A DNA stretch of 64,000 bases, taken from positions 40,036 to 104,035 of the forward strand of contig NZ_JAGSOY010000011.1 in assembly GCF_018837975.1 (NCBI RefSeq), in the 5' to 3' direction. The notes under the pieces are model-generated. The model ran no database searches. It saw nothing but the letters and a program-made list of their open reading frames with translations, and had not been told where the DNA came from. The position numbers and the translations under genes were made by a program. Below are positions 33,326-43,246 of the stretch, in pieces (the stretch's first letter is position 1; each line of letters starts with the position of its first letter). This DNA comes from Zooshikella harenae. Lineage in GTDB: Bacteria > Pseudomonadota > Gammaproteobacteria > Pseudomonadales > Zooshikellaceae.

Positions 33326-33540
33326 TAGTATGCCTCATAGCTTAGTTCCCAATACTATTCATATTTATGTGGATTGACTGTTTTTTTGTCAAGCTACATG
33401 ATTTATTTACTTAAAGAAAGATACAATTGTCTTACAAAAAAAGAGTGTTTGTATGCTTTTTATTAATAGAGTCGCTGGTTATAAATTAATCTGGTTTATA
33501 TTTTGCATAACATGTATATGATATTGGATAGGTAAAAGTT

Positions 33541-33690
33541 ATGTATTCTTATCGTCGGCGTTATATTAAATATCACGGCTTTTTTCGTTGGCTGTTAAAA
33601 GTAGTGAGTGATGTTATTCTCGTTATAGCCGTTCCACTGCTTGTTGCGTGGTTGATCATTTTATTATTAAGCCAACATGCTATCGCTTAA
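33541..33690 (+). CDS. Small basic membrane protein, 49 residues
   Basis: A short frame beginning 'MYSYRRRYIKYHGFFRWLL' and continuing into a single hydrophobic helix ('VILVIAVPLLVAWLIILLL') before 'SQHAIA' and a TAA stop. A basic, Tyr/Arg-rich head with one membrane helix is typical of real bacterial miniproteins. The ribosome site (GGATAGG) is only moderate. No homologue is recalled. It stands alone between the RHH operon and the first oxoamine synthase. Confidence 0.5.
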   Translation: MYSYRRRYIKYHGFFRWLLKVVSDVILVIAVPLLVAWLIILLLSQHAIA

Positions 33691-33967
33691 ATGAAGTTGG
33701 TTGATAAGTAAATAGTATAAAAGTATTTACTTTTATCCATATCTCCTTTATCAGGATAATCCACTCAATAATAAAAATACGTATTTTTATGTAATTGTTT
33801 GCCTGTCTGACAACTATTGCGCATAAGTTTTTTTAAAAGTCAATAATACATATGTCTATTAAAAATTACTGTGCATATAAAAAAATAAAAACAAAACTGT
33901 CATTTTGTAGGTTTAATCTTTATCAAACTAATTCATGCGCTTAATTATTATATGGCAGGCAAATATT

Positions 33968-35248
33968 ATGAATGAACTTTTAAAAGAAAGTTTACTGGAT
34001 TATGCAGATAAAGTAATCAGTGCACAAATATGTTATTTATCTGTCGATGACAGTGGTGGAGAGGGAACAGTTATTCGTAAAGATGATCGACAGCTTATTA
34101 ATATGGGAAACTGTGGATATCTTGGGCTTGAGCATGAAAAGAGTGTTAAAGAAGGTTCTATAAATGCAATTAATAATCATGGTTTACATTTAAGTAGTTC
34201 AAGAGCATACATCTCTTCAAACCTATATCAATCACTGGAAGAAAAATTAACACAGATCTTTGATCGTCCCGTTGTTTTGGCACAGTCAACCCACCTAATT
34301 CATTTAGCCGTACTTCCACTCATTATAGACACAAAGGATTTACTAATTGTTGATCAGCAAGTGCACAGAAGTGTGCAAGTCATTGGAGAATACTTAAGTG
34401 GTCGAGGCGTTACAACTGAATATATTTTACACAGCCATTTAGATCAATTATCAGCCTTACTTGATGAGCATAAACATAAATATCAGAAGGTATGGTATCT
34501 TGCTGATGGTATTTATAGCATGTTTGGTGATCGTTCACCTAACGAACAGTTGTTACAGTTACTGAAGGATAATGAACAATTACATATATATTTTGATGAT
34601 GCACATGGTATGTCATGTTTTGGAGAAAAAGGTGAAGGGTGGAGTCTATCTGGCTGTTTGAAAGGTCACCCTCGAGTATATGTTGCGACATCATTGCGTA
34701 AGGGTTTTGGTGCAGAAGGTGCCGTGTTTACTTGCCAAGATGAAGCGGTTTGTAAGCTTGTTAGACATATGGGAGGCCCCGTTATTTTTGGTGGACCTAT
34801 TTCTAATGGAGGATTGGGTGCTGCCAATGTATCTGCAGATATCCACTTATCAGGTCAACTAGCCTATTTTCAAAATAAGCTGAATGAAAACATTAAATAC
34901 TGTCAAAATCTATTAGAGCTAAATAATTTGCCAGTATACTCTGATCCTGAAACACCTATATTTTTCATTGGGGTAGGCGATCCTGATGATGGTGTGAAAC
35001 TGGTTCGAAACATGATGGATTGTGGGTTTTATTGTAATATTGCCATATTTCCTGCTGTATCTAAAAAGCATACAGGTTTGCGTTTTACACTAACAGCACG
35101 ACATACAACAACACAAATTGAAAATTTTGTAGAAACATTAAAAGATGAATTAATTAATATATTAACATTAAGCAATAAGAGCATACATGATGTTGACTCA
35201 GCATTTGAACGAGTTGCTTTTTATAAAAGAAAGGCAGTAAAACAGTAG
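33968..35248 (+). CDS. Alpha-oxoamine synthase-family PLP enzyme, copy 1
   Basis: About 426 residues in the fold-type I PLP family that joins an acyl-CoA to an amino acid (serine palmitoyltransferase, KBL, BioF, CqsA). Visible motifs are 'NMGNCGYLGLEHE' (the nDYLGL-like entry), 'DDAHGMSCFGEKGEGW' (PLP-contact Asp and His) and 'ATSLRKGFGAEGAVF' with the PLP Lys. The 'STHLIHLAVLPL' and 'DQQVHRSVQ' stretches replace the usual GxxAN and DxxxHAS motifs, so this is a divergent branch. The internal ATG is used because it aligns with the start of the paralogue at 36942. It carries an extra 25-residue C-terminal tail. Likely product: an alpha-amino ketone. Confidence 0.83.
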   Translation: MNELLKESLLDYADKVISAQICYLSVDDSGGEGTVIRKDDRQLINMGNCGYLGLEHEKSVKEGSINAINNHGLHLSSSRAYISSNLYQSLEEKLTQIFDRPVVLAQSTHLIHLAVLPLIIDTKDLLIVDQQVHRSVQVIGEYLSGRGVTTEYILHSHLDQLSALLDEHKHKYQKVWYLADGIYSMFGDRSPNEQLLQLLKDNEQLHIYFDDAHGMSCFGEKGEGWSLSGCLKGHPRVYVATSLRKGFGAEGAVFTCQDEAVCKLVRHMGGPVIFGGPISNGGLGAANVSADIHLSGQLAYFQNKLNENIKYCQNLLELNNLPVYSDPETPIFFIGVGDPDDGVKLVRNMMDCGFYCNIAIFPAVSKKHTGLRFTLTARHTTTQIENFVETLKDELINILTLSNKSIHDVDSAFERVAFYKRKAVKQ

Positions 35249-35314
35249 AAAGTTTTAAGATGAAGTTTATTAAAACAGAATAAACTAAGTATATTTTTCA
35301 GTTTAATATTGAAG

Positions 35315-35347
35315 TGGCCAGCTTTTGAGCTGGCCAGTTGTTTATTC
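35315..35347 (+). terminator. Terminator after oxoamine synthase copy 1
   Basis: Perfect 8-bp stem TGGCCAGC/GCTGGCCA with loop TTTTGA, followed by GTTGTTTATT. It separates the convergent oxoamine synthase and SDR genes. Confidence 0.7.
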
Positions 35348-35379
35348 ATAGTGTGTGTGGAGTATATTTCTGATGTGAG

Positions 35380-36216
35380 CTATGAGACCTGCTCACGCGT
35401 TTTGGCAACTTCCACCAAGGTTTTAAATAGGTTAAGTTTTTTACTAACAGTTTCAAAACCTTTAGGAAAGAAAAGCTGAAGTGTTTTCGCTACTTTAGGT
35501 ATACCTGGTACTAGTACTTGTTCAGGTATATCTTTTTCAATCGCATTAATGACAGCCGTTGCGACTTTATGAATTGGTATGCTTCCAACATACCAGGGTG
35601 CTTCTCCACCTAAAGACTTACCATTTTCGTACATCCCTTCGCCATCAACAAAACCTGGTGTAATGGCTGATGAACTTACATGAGAATTTTGTTGTTTTAA
35701 GCTCATTCGCAGTGAGTGGGTGAATGCGATGAGTCCTGCTTTGCTTGCGGCATAAGGTTCTGAAAACGGTGGAGGGAACATTCCTGCAGCCGAAGCAATA
35801 TTCACAATGTGCCCAGAATTTTGGTGTTGCATATGGTTTAAGAATAACTGGCTTAACAGCATAGGGGCTGTTAAGTTAACGGAAATTATTTGTTCAATTA
35901 ATTTTCCAGATAAACTATCATAGTTTTGTATGGCTTCAATGCCTGCGTTATTAACGAGTATGTCAATTGAGCCGTAAGCAGCAATGCTTTTATCATATAA
36001 GTTGTGTAAGTCGTTTTTATTAAGCACATCAGTTTTAATGACATAGACTGGGTTGTTATAGACGGAAAGCTCTTGTTTTATATCATTTAAGTCTTGTTCA
36101 TTTCTTGCGGCTAAAACTAATTTTACTTGACGACTTGCGAGTTGATGAGCAATATGACGACCAATACCACGTGACGCCCCCGTAATAACTGCTGAACACT
36201 CCAGATTTAGTTTCAT
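35380..36216 (-). CDS. Short-chain dehydrogenase/reductase (SDR)
   Basis: A 278-residue classical SDR. The cofactor loop is 'ITGASRGIGRHIA', the 'NNAGI' motif is present, the catalytic Ser is in 'NIASAAGMF', and YxxxK is 'YAASKAG'. The C-terminal part ends with a basic, hydrophobic stretch like those of membrane-associated lipid reductases ('KLNLFKTLVEVAKTR'). It lies between two alpha-oxoamine synthase genes. In sphingolipid synthesis and in LAI-1/CAI-1-type signals an SDR reduces the ketone made by such a synthase, so a shared pathway is plausible. Substrate not known. Confidence 0.85.
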   Translation of the reverse strand: MKLNLECSAVITGASRGIGRHIAHQLASRQVKLVLAARNEQDLNDIKQELSVYNNPVYVIKTDVLNKNDLHNLYDKSIAAYGSIDILVNNAGIEAIQNYDSLSGKLIEQIISVNLTAPMLLSQLFLNHMQHQNSGHIVNIASAAGMFPPPFSEPYAASKAGLIAFTHSLRMSLKQQNSHVSSSAITPGFVDGEGMYENGKSLGGEAPWYVGSIPIHKVATAVINAIEKDIPEQVLVPGIPKVAKTLQLFFPKGFETVSKKLNLFKTLVEVAKTREQVS

Positions 36217-36941
36217 TATATATCCTTATATATCTGAGCAGAAAAAGATGAGTTATGTTTTTAGATATACCTTTCGCGAATCAACTTTAAGCTTTGTTAT
36301 GAGTTATAAATACTTTCACTTAATATGATTTAACTTTATACAAAGTGTATTTTATACAGGAAATGTTAATCTTTGTCACGATATGTTTGCTTGTGAATAA
36401 GCTTACGCCATGGTAACAATGACATCTCCATCATTGCGTAAATATAAAGCAAAAAATATATTCTCATATCGAATTTAACGAAATTCTAAGAGTGGTGTTT
36501 TTTTATACTCACAGTAAAGGGTATACACATTACTTCAATGTTAATAACGCGAGCCAATATCTCAGAGTTATTTGTTTTTGTTGTAATAAAGACGTATTTA
36601 TTACAGGTTAAAAAATGAAACCTAGTAGTCATTAAAGATGGTGTATATGTTGCTTTTGACTTGATATGGATATTTTTTTATTGGTTATTCAGTGTTGATT
36701 TTTAAAGGAAAACTTAGGTAACTGAGAACTTAGATAAAACGTTATCAGTTAGAGTGTAAAGAATATTGAAAACTTATACCTTGTATTAAGACTTTAATTA
36801 TATTGCGGGCTGGTTTGATGCTAAATAAGTATTAGCTAAAATATTTGATGCTTTGACTAAGGATAATATGGTTTTCACCAGTTAAATGATTTTAAGGATA
36901 AGGAGTCCATAAATGGATAACTCAGACTAAGGTAACGCGCC
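36217..36941. other. Intergenic region before oxoamine synthase copy 2
   Basis: About 725 AT-rich bases without a credible gene between divergent transcripts. It contains one diverged 43-bp repeat copy (36266-36308). The length suggests substantial regulatory DNA; no known operator is recognised. Confidence 0.45.
36266..36308. repeat. Repeat family, 42-bp form (diverged)
   Basis: TATACCTTTCGCGAATCAAC continues with TTTAAGCTTTGTTATGAG and TTATA. It matches the 42-bp form at 48973-49014 read on its minus strand. Confidence 0.6.
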
Positions 36942-38147
36942 ATGAATGAGAATTTACGAGAAAGCTTGCTTAATTATACTGATAAAGTAATCAGTGCTGA
37001 TATTTGCTACTTAACTGTAGATGACGGCGAAGGTGAAGGTGTAATTATTTACAAAGATAATAAACCTTTAGTTAATATGGGAAACTGTGGTTATTTAGGA
37101 TTGGAGCATGAAGCTAAAGTGAAAGAAGCATCTATTAATGCTATTAATAGACATGGTTTACACTTATCAAGTTCACGAGCCTATATTTCATCAGAACTAT
37201 ATCAATCTCTAGAAGAGAAACTTTCGAAAATATTTAATCGATCTGTTGTTTTGGCCCAAAGTACACATTTAATGCACATTGCTGTACTACCTTTGTTAAT
37301 AAATAGAAAGGATTTATTAATTACAGACCAGCAAGTTCATCGAAGTGTTCAGTTTGTTATTGAATATCTTACAGGGCAAGGTATAAAGAATAAACATATT
37401 TTACATAGTCGGTTAGACCAACTAACCAACTTGTTGGATAAACATAAAAACAGTTATTCTAAGGTTTGGTATTTTGCTGATGGTATTTATAGTATGTTTG
37501 GTGATCGAGCACCAAACCATCAGCTGCTGGAGTTATTAAATAACTACGAACAGCTACATATTTACTTTGATGATGCCCATGGTATGTCGTGTTTCGGAGA
37601 TAAAGGAGAAGGATGGAGTTTATCAGGTTGTTTAAAAAATCATCCGAGAGTGTATGTTGCAACCTCCTTAAGAAAAGGTTTTGGAGCTGAAGGTGCAGTA
37701 TTTACATGCCAAGATGAAAAAACATGTAAGTTAATTCGACTAATGGGAGGGCCTATTGTATTTGGTGGACCCATTTCCAATGCAGGATTAGGAGCTGGTA
37801 TTGTATGTGCAGATATGCACTTGTCGAATGAACTAGCTGTTTTTCAAGATAAATTGAACTCAAATATACAACATTGTCAGGCATTGTTAGAACAACATGG
37901 ACTGCCAGTTTATTCTGATCCGTTAACACCCATATTTTTTGTGGGGGTCGGAGATCCTGATAATGGTGTGAGGCTTTCAAGAAAAATAATGGAACGGGGT
38001 TTTTACTGTAATGTAGCCATGTTTCCTGTCGTACCAAAACGACATACAGGGTTACGATTTACGCTCACAGCACGCCATACCCATGCTCAAATTAGTGAGT
38101 TTGTGAGTATATTAAATGAAGTTTTGAATTCGGAATCAGATAGTTAG
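36942..38147 (+). CDS. Alpha-oxoamine synthase-family PLP enzyme, copy 2
   Basis: A 401-residue paralogue of the gene at 33968, with long identical stretches along the whole length ('NMGNCGYLGLEHE', 'HGLHLSSSRAYIS', 'YFDDAHGMSCFG', 'TSLRKGFGAEGAVFTCQDE'). The PLP Lys is Lys245, and Asp210/Asp211-Ala-His213 form the cofactor contact. It lacks the C-terminal tail of copy 1. Differences cluster around residues 140-175 and 320-360, which may change acyl or amino-acid choice. Preceded by a 725-base gap and transcribed away from the SDR, so the two copies have independent promoters. Confidence 0.83.
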   Translation: MNENLRESLLNYTDKVISADICYLTVDDGEGEGVIIYKDNKPLVNMGNCGYLGLEHEAKVKEASINAINRHGLHLSSSRAYISSELYQSLEEKLSKIFNRSVVLAQSTHLMHIAVLPLLINRKDLLITDQQVHRSVQFVIEYLTGQGIKNKHILHSRLDQLTNLLDKHKNSYSKVWYFADGIYSMFGDRAPNHQLLELLNNYEQLHIYFDDAHGMSCFGDKGEGWSLSGCLKNHPRVYVATSLRKGFGAEGAVFTCQDEKTCKLIRLMGGPIVFGGPISNAGLGAGIVCADMHLSNELAVFQDKLNSNIQHCQALLEQHGLPVYSDPLTPIFFVGVGDPDNGVRLSRKIMERGFYCNVAMFPVVPKRHTGLRFTLTARHTHAQISEFVSILNEVLNSESDS

Positions 38148-38236
38148 TAGCACTGTATAAGCCAGGGAATGGCGTAATAGTCTTCAAGAGTCCTTTTCTT
38201 TTTATATATCAACCGCGAATGGTATATAGTGAAAAG

Positions 38237-39502
38237 CTAATTAGGTAAAAATGTTCTCACTCTAAAATCTTCTAACTCAGAAGTGATTTTATTAATATCT
38301 CTATGCTCAAGAAAGCTATTGATTGCTGGTAAGACAAGGTCTACAAACTCTTTTTTAGAGTCACGGTCAAAATACTGGGTGATTCCTTCTGCATTATCAA
38401 GTTGCTTCTTTCCTTGCTGTATGAGGCTCATAGGCTCGATTGGTGATGCCAAATGGGGCGGAATATTCTTCATTATACGATTAAAGTGATGTTGAACATT
38501 AGGTGAACCTAGCATCTCCAGAAAGTGTTTGGCATGAATCAGGTTTTTGGTGTTTTTGGGAATAAAAAACAGGTCAGTTGGTGCTTCTTCATAAATAGGA
38601 ATGTTAGGATTAATAATGGGAAAGTGAAATAATTTTAGTTTTTTTGTGAGTGCGCCTGCTCTAGAAACAATAAAGTGGCCAATGAGTATCATTGCTGCGT
38701 TTTTTCGTGTTATTTCGGGTAAAATATCAAACCACTCTTCGTCAATATAATCTGTAGTTAGACAGTTATGGTCTAATAATTCTTTCCAGTAAGTAAAGAC
38801 TGATTTTACCTTTGGTTGTAGAAAAGATTCTTTTCCTTGTAATAATCTATTATGAAAATTTATTCCGTTAATTCTTAGGTTTAAGTAATCAAACCAGGCC
38901 ATTGCTGGCCATAAACCTTTGTTACCTAATATAATTGGTTTTTTACCTGATTTTGATAATGTATCGCATACTTTTATGAGCGCTTGCCAATTATTGGGAG
39001 GAGATAAATGATAGTCTCTAAAAATGTCTTCGTTATAGTATATTCCCCAATGATAGTAACTGATGGGGATTGCATAATAGCTACCATTGAAGTTAACCAG
39101 GTTTTTGATACCTTGAGAAAAGCCTTTTTCCCACTGTTGTTGTTGCCAAAGATCATCTATTGATAAAATATGATCTTGTCGTACTAGGTTAAAAAGTCGT
39201 TCTCCTCCTTGCCAGAACATAACATCAGGACCTTCTTTCGCCGTCAGCCAAGTCATCAGTTTTGCTTTATAATTTGTATCATTTTCAGGCAAAATTCGCA
39301 CTTTTACAGAGGGATAGCGTTGCTCAAATTCTCTGGCTAAATATCGAAATGCTTTACCTTGTTCTATACCAACAGTGAGGATTGTAACATCTAAAAAATT
39401 CTGTTGTGTCCCATAAATCTGAAAACTTTGGATGGCTAATACAAAAAAGACAGTTAGCTGTTTTCTTAGCATTTTAATCATCGTGAGCAAGAACATTTCC
39501 AA
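38237..39502 (-). CDS. Lone extracellular solute-binding protein, family 1 (sugar type)
   Basis: About 421 residues with a signal region ('LRKQLTVFFVLAIQSFQIYG') and a typical SBP_bac_1 body: 'YLAREFEQRYPSVKVRILPE', 'YKAKLMTWLTAKEGPDVMFW', 'NGSYYAIPISYYHWGIYYNE'. This class binds oligosaccharides or polyols for ABC import. No permease or ATPase gene adjoins. The TTG start is supported by AAGGG nine bases upstream; in-frame ATGs lie 2, 7 and 10 codons later. It is convergent with oxoamine synthase copy 2. A possible sensory partner is not visible. Confidence 0.85.
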   Translation of the reverse strand: MEMFLLTMIKMLRKQLTVFFVLAIQSFQIYGTQQNFLDVTILTVGIEQGKAFRYLAREFEQRYPSVKVRILPENDTNYKAKLMTWLTAKEGPDVMFWQGGERLFNLVRQDHILSIDDLWQQQQWEKGFSQGIKNLVNFNGSYYAIPISYYHWGIYYNEDIFRDYHLSPPNNWQALIKVCDTLSKSGKKPIILGNKGLWPAMAWFDYLNLRINGINFHNRLLQGKESFLQPKVKSVFTYWKELLDHNCLTTDYIDEEWFDILPEITRKNAAMILIGHFIVSRAGALTKKLKLFHFPIINPNIPIYEEAPTDLFFIPKNTKNLIHAKHFLEMLGSPNVQHHFNRIMKNIPPHLASPIEPMSLIQQGKKQLDNAEGITQYFDRDSKKEFVDLVLPAINSFLEHRDINKITSELEDFRVRTFLPN

Positions 39503-39666
39503 CTATGTTTACCCTTTGGACTGGTGAATTATTTATGCATAGTTTTCGCGTATGATTAATGTATTTTACGAGAGACATATATCCATAACGATGAGCAAAG
39601 AAAGCTGTCTTTCTAAGAGTAGATGATTTTGAGGATAAAATTATTAGGAGAAAGGTGAGAATAGGG

Positions 39667-39708
39667 TAAGTGGGCTAAATCACTGTTAATCAGAATCTTG
39701 CCCACTTA
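39667..39708 (-). terminator. Possible terminator after the Usp gene
   Basis: A 9-bp perfect stem TAAGTGGGC/GCCCACTTA with a 24-base loop lies 15 bases past the usp stop. There is no T-run on the minus strand, so termination is uncertain. Confidence 0.4.
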
Positions 39709-39722
39709 TATACCATGATGGT

Positions 39723-40589
39723 TTAACGAAGTAAAAGTAGGGGTTTTTGAGTGGACGCTAACATTTTGGCGGTAAAGCTACCCAGTAATAGCTCTCTGAT
39801 ACGTGTATGACCAAATGCACCCATAACGGTTAAGTCTATTTGGTGTTCTGTTTGATAGGCACAGATAACGTCTTCAGGTTTTCCTTCTAGGGCAGCGGTT
39901 ATGACTTCAATGCCTGCTTCTTCTAATTTACGGGCAGCATTTGGTAAACAGTCACTTGTGTGCTTTTCCGGATTAGGGTTAGCATGAACGACATGACATG
40001 GTAGCCCTTTAAATAAAGGCCTGTTAGCGATCATATCCAAAGCTTTTTGTGCGGCTTCACTACCGTCATAAGCCAACATGATGCGCTTTGGTTCGGTAAA
40101 CTCCTTGTTTACGACAAGTATAGGTTTATGTAATGAGCGAATGATGGTTTCTAAGTGAGCACCAATTTGTTTTCCATCATCTTCATGGCCTTCACCTCTA
40201 ATGCCTAGTACCAAGACTCGAATCTCATCTTCTAGCTCAATTAAAGACTCCGTCAGGCTACCATGACGTTGTTTTGCGATAATATCTTCAATACCTGCTT
40301 GCTCTGCTCTTGATTTAGCAGCATCAAGCATGATTTTGCCCTGCTGAACTAATAACTTGCTGCGTTGTTGCTCTAGCGTTGTTAATTCATCAAGTAACTT
40401 TTCTTGGCTACCCAGACCAATACTACCTGACAAATCAACCATGCCTGGTATCTGGTGGTGCTCAATATTATGGAGTAGTTTCAAAGGAGCATTAATGCGT
40501 TGGCTGGCCCATACTGAGTAATCACATACTGCAGTGCTGTAGCGAGAGCCATCAATACAAGCAAGCACCTTGGATATTGTTGTTTTCAT
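39723..40589 (-). CDS. Tandem universal stress protein
   Basis: A 288-residue cytoplasmic protein with two Usp domains. The first (1-145) begins 'KVLACIDGSRYSTAVCDY' and has a partial nucleotide loop ('LGIRGEGHEDDGKQIG'). The second (about 155-288) begins 'RIMLAYDGSEAAQKALDMI' and has an intact G-2x-G-9x-G(S/T) ATP-binding motif, 'GAFGHTRIRELLLGSFTAK'. The ATG lies four bases from the stop of the SulP transporter gene, so the two are translationally linked. SulP-Usp pairs are recurrent and suggest that the Usp senses or tunes the transporter. Confidence 0.9.
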   Translation of the reverse strand: MKTTISKVLACIDGSRYSTAVCDYSVWASQRINAPLKLLHNIEHHQIPGMVDLSGSIGLGSQEKLLDELTTLEQQRSKLLVQQGKIMLDAAKSRAEQAGIEDIIAKQRHGSLTESLIELEDEIRVLVLGIRGEGHEDDGKQIGAHLETIIRSLHKPILVVNKEFTEPKRIMLAYDGSEAAQKALDMIANRPLFKGLPCHVVHANPNPEKHTSDCLPNAARKLEEAGIEVITAALEGKPEDVICAYQTEHQIDLTVMGAFGHTRIRELLLGSFTAKMLASTQKPLLLLR

Positions 40590-40592
40590 TTA

Positions 40593-42077
40593 TTAGTGAC
40601 CTCCAAGTACTTTTTCGATTTCTTCAGGTTTATCATGTACCCCAAATCTGTCCACAATCGTAGCACTTGCTTCATTCAGGCCGATTAATTCTACTTCTGC
40701 ACCTTCACGACGAAACTTAATAACAATTTTATCCAAAGCATTGACGGCTGTAATGTCCCAAAAGTGTGCTCGATGTAAATCAATGACTACCTTATCAAGC
40801 GCTTCTTTAAAGTCAAAAGCAGCCACAAATTTATCTGCTGAGCTAAAAAAGACCTGTCCTATAATGTGATAGGTTCGTGTTTCTGAGGCCTCATCCAACT
40901 CGGACTCAATATACATAAAGTGGCTTACTTTGTTGGCAAAGAAAAGCGAGGCCAATAATACACCAGCTAACACGCCATAAGCTAAATTATGCGTCCATAC
41001 CACCACAATAACAGTGGTTAGCATGACGATATTGGTTGAGAGTGGATAATGTTTTAGATTACGAATTGATTTCCAATTAAAGGTACCAATGGACACCATG
41101 ATCATGACAGAAACCAATGCAGCCATTGGTATTTGGGCAACCCACTGACTAAAGAAAACGACTAAGATTAGCAACATTACACCCGCAACCAGGGTTGATA
41201 AGCGGCCTCTGCCTCCGGACTTTACGTTAATGACTGATTGACCAATCATTGCACAGCCTGCCATGCCACCAATACAGCCTGTTACAATGTTAGCGATACC
41301 CTGACCTTTACATTCGCGATTTTTGTCGCTGGGTGTATCAGTTAAATCATCTACGATTGTAGCCGTCATGAGTGATTCAAGTAAGCCAACAACAGCTAAG
41401 GCTGCTGAGTAAGGAAAGATGATTGAAAGGGTTTCAAGGTTTAAGGGGACATCAGGCCACAAAAATAGAGGTAGGGTATCTGGTAGTTCACCCATATCAC
41501 CCACAGTTCGAATATCGAGTCCTAACCATAGTGAAAGTGCTGTTAAGGTCAGTATGCATACCAGAGGGGAAGGAATCGTTTTATTCAGTAATGGAAATAA
41601 GTAAATAATGGCCAGGCCACCTGCAGTCACTGCATAAACATGCCAGGTTACATTGGTGAGCTCGGGAAGTTGTGCCATAAAAATTAAAATGGCTAAAGCA
41701 TTAACAAACCCTGTGACAACAGACTGGGATACAAAACGCATCAGTTCGCCAAGTTTTAAGTATCCAGCAATGATTTGTAGTGCCCCAGTTAATAACGTAG
41801 CGGCGAGTAGGTACTGCAGACCATGCTCTTTTACCAAGGTGACCATCAATAATGCCATTGCGCCGGTTGCCGCAGAAATCATACCTGGGCGTCCACCGAC
41901 AAAGGCTGTGACAACAGCGATGCTGAATGAAGCATAAAGACCCACTTTAGGGTCAACACCTGCAATGATCGAAAAAGCAATCGCTTCTGGAATAAGCGCT
42001 AGCGCAACAACTAGTCCAGCAAGCATATCTGCTCTAATATTGCCAAGCCAGTCATATTTTTTTGAGTAAAACAGCAT
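40593..42077 (-). CDS. SulP-family anion transporter with STAS domain
   Basis: A 494-residue membrane protein with about 11-14 membrane segments in residues 10-390 and a C-terminal STAS domain (about 405-494). Family markers are '[20 protein letters not shown]', '[20 protein letters not shown]', '[12 protein letters not shown]' and '[18 protein letters not shown]'. SulP proteins carry sulfate, bicarbonate or related anions. The length and linkage to Usp resemble marine bicarbonate-type (BicA-like) members, but the substrate cannot be read from sequence. First gene of a two-gene operon with usp. Confidence 0.9.
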   Translation of the reverse strand: MLFYSKKYDWLGNIRADMLAGLVVALALIPEAIAFSIIAGVDPKVGLYASFSIAVVTAFVGGRPGMISAATGAMALLMVTLVKEHGLQYLLAATLLTGALQIIAGYLKLGELMRFVSQSVVTGFVNALAILIFMAQLPELTNVTWHVYAVTAGGLAIIYLFPLLNKTIPSPLVCILTLTALSLWLGLDIRTVGDMGELPDTLPLFLWPDVPLNLETLSIIFPYSAALAVVGLLESLMTATIVDDLTDTPSDKNRECKGQGIANIVTGCIGGMAGCAMIGQSVINVKSGGRGRLSTLVAGVMLLILVVFFSQWVAQIPMAALVSVMIMVSIGTFNWKSIRNLKHYPLSTNIVMLTTVIVVVWTHNLAYGVLAGVLLASLFFANKVSHFMYIESELDEASETRTYHIIGQVFFSSADKFVAAFDFKEALDKVVIDLHRAHFWDITAVNALDKIVIKFRREGAEVELIGLNEASATIVDRFGVHDKPEEIEKVLGGH

Positions 42078-42377
42078 AATAACCCTGATAATGATAAATA
42101 AACCTTAAAGGCAACTATAGTTAACCTTTAAAAAGACGACTTGCCTCTAACACCACTTGCAGATTATCCCAAAGGAGATTTGACCATCTCAGTAAGGTCG
42201 CTACTGTGATCAGGCAAAAAAGGAGCGGATTATAAGAGTTTTTGACTGGGTTTGCTACCTGTAAAACGGACGATAAATTTAAAAGCATGTGTTTGGAGAA
42301 GGCTTCTCTTAATCGGTCTTGCATAGTCTATGCTTTCACTAGAAAAGAGATATTTAATATTTAGTGAATAGGGCTTT
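42078..42377. other. Divergent intergenic region, sulP / binding protein gene
   Basis: Promoter region of both flanking genes. A 67-codon minus-strand frame here shows no family features and is not called. Nothing else recognised. Confidence 0.45.
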
Positions 42378-43223
42378 ATGATAGCGTGTATTTTTAAGCA
42401 AGGGCTAAAAAAAGGATTTAGAGTATTTATACAGTTATTGATGATGACTGCTATAAGTATTTATGCTCCTATATTAAGTGCCGTTGATAATTCTAAATTA
42501 AGCGCTGTTGATAAGGCAAAGTTCGACTATATTTTTGCTACAGAATCATGGCCGCCATACTATGGACATGCCATGGTTGATGAAGGCTTTATGGCTGAAG
42601 TAATTTATAAATCATATGCTCGAGTGGGTAAGAAAGTGCATATCCTTTATACTTCCTGGAATCGCGCGTTTGAACGAACAAAGAATGGGTTATATGATGG
42701 CGTCGTTGGCATTTATTATGTGCCAGAAAGAGAAGCATACATTAAGTTTTCATCACCCATTACATTTTCCAGGCAAGCGTTGTTTAGTATAAAATCAAAA
42801 GGTATTAATGGAGATACAATTAAAGATTTGCTGGGTTATAAAGTGAGTGTTGTCAGAGGTTATTATTATTCGAGTGAGTTTAATGATGCCCCTTTTATTG
42901 CAAAGCATGAAGAAGTTAGTACAGAAAAAAACCTAACGATGTTTTTAGGTGGACGAGTCGATTTAATAGCGGCTGATGAACGTGTGTTAAAATATTTTTT
43001 ACATCGTAATCACCCCGAAGTGGCTTGGAGTGACTTGAAGCGAAATGTTGATCTTGCTGTGCCAACAGTTCATTTAGGATTTCCAAAAAAACTAAAGTAT
43101 TGCATGACTATGTATAATGAATTTGAGCAAGGATATAGTCTTTTAAAAAAAGAAAATAAGATAAAAGAATTAAGAAAAAAACATAATTTTTATGATTTTC
43201 CTGAAAGAATAGAAAAGCAATAG
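42378..43223 (+). CDS. Lone periplasmic substrate-binding protein, SBP_bac_3 family
   Basis: A 281-residue protein with a long signal region ('FRVFIQLLMMTAISIYAPILS', residues 15-35). A near-direct repeat follows at the mature N-terminus ('LSAVDNSK LSAVDKAK'), then the family opening 'YIFATESWPPYYGHAMVDEG', and 'SWNRAFERTKNGLYDGVVG'. The second lobe has 'LGYKVSVVRGYYYSSEFND'. No transporter genes adjoin; the next gene is a convergent ATPase. It has the same general plan as the proteins at 19753 and 63448. Confidence 0.85.
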   Translation: MIACIFKQGLKKGFRVFIQLLMMTAISIYAPILSAVDNSKLSAVDKAKFDYIFATESWPPYYGHAMVDEGFMAEVIYKSYARVGKKVHILYTSWNRAFERTKNGLYDGVVGIYYVPEREAYIKFSSPITFSRQALFSIKSKGINGDTIKDLLGYKVSVVRGYYYSSEFNDAPFIAKHEEVSTEKNLTMFLGGRVDLIAADERVLKYFLHRNHPEVAWSDLKRNVDLAVPTVHLGFPKKLKYCMTMYNEFEQGYSLLKKENKIKELRKKHNFYDFPERIEKQ

Positions 43224-43246
43224 TTTGGCATGAAGCATATTACCCT

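Noticed and set aside
42121..42324. 67-codon minus-strand frame upstream of sulP
   Set aside because: It lies in the divergent promoter region, shows no family features and has poor start context.
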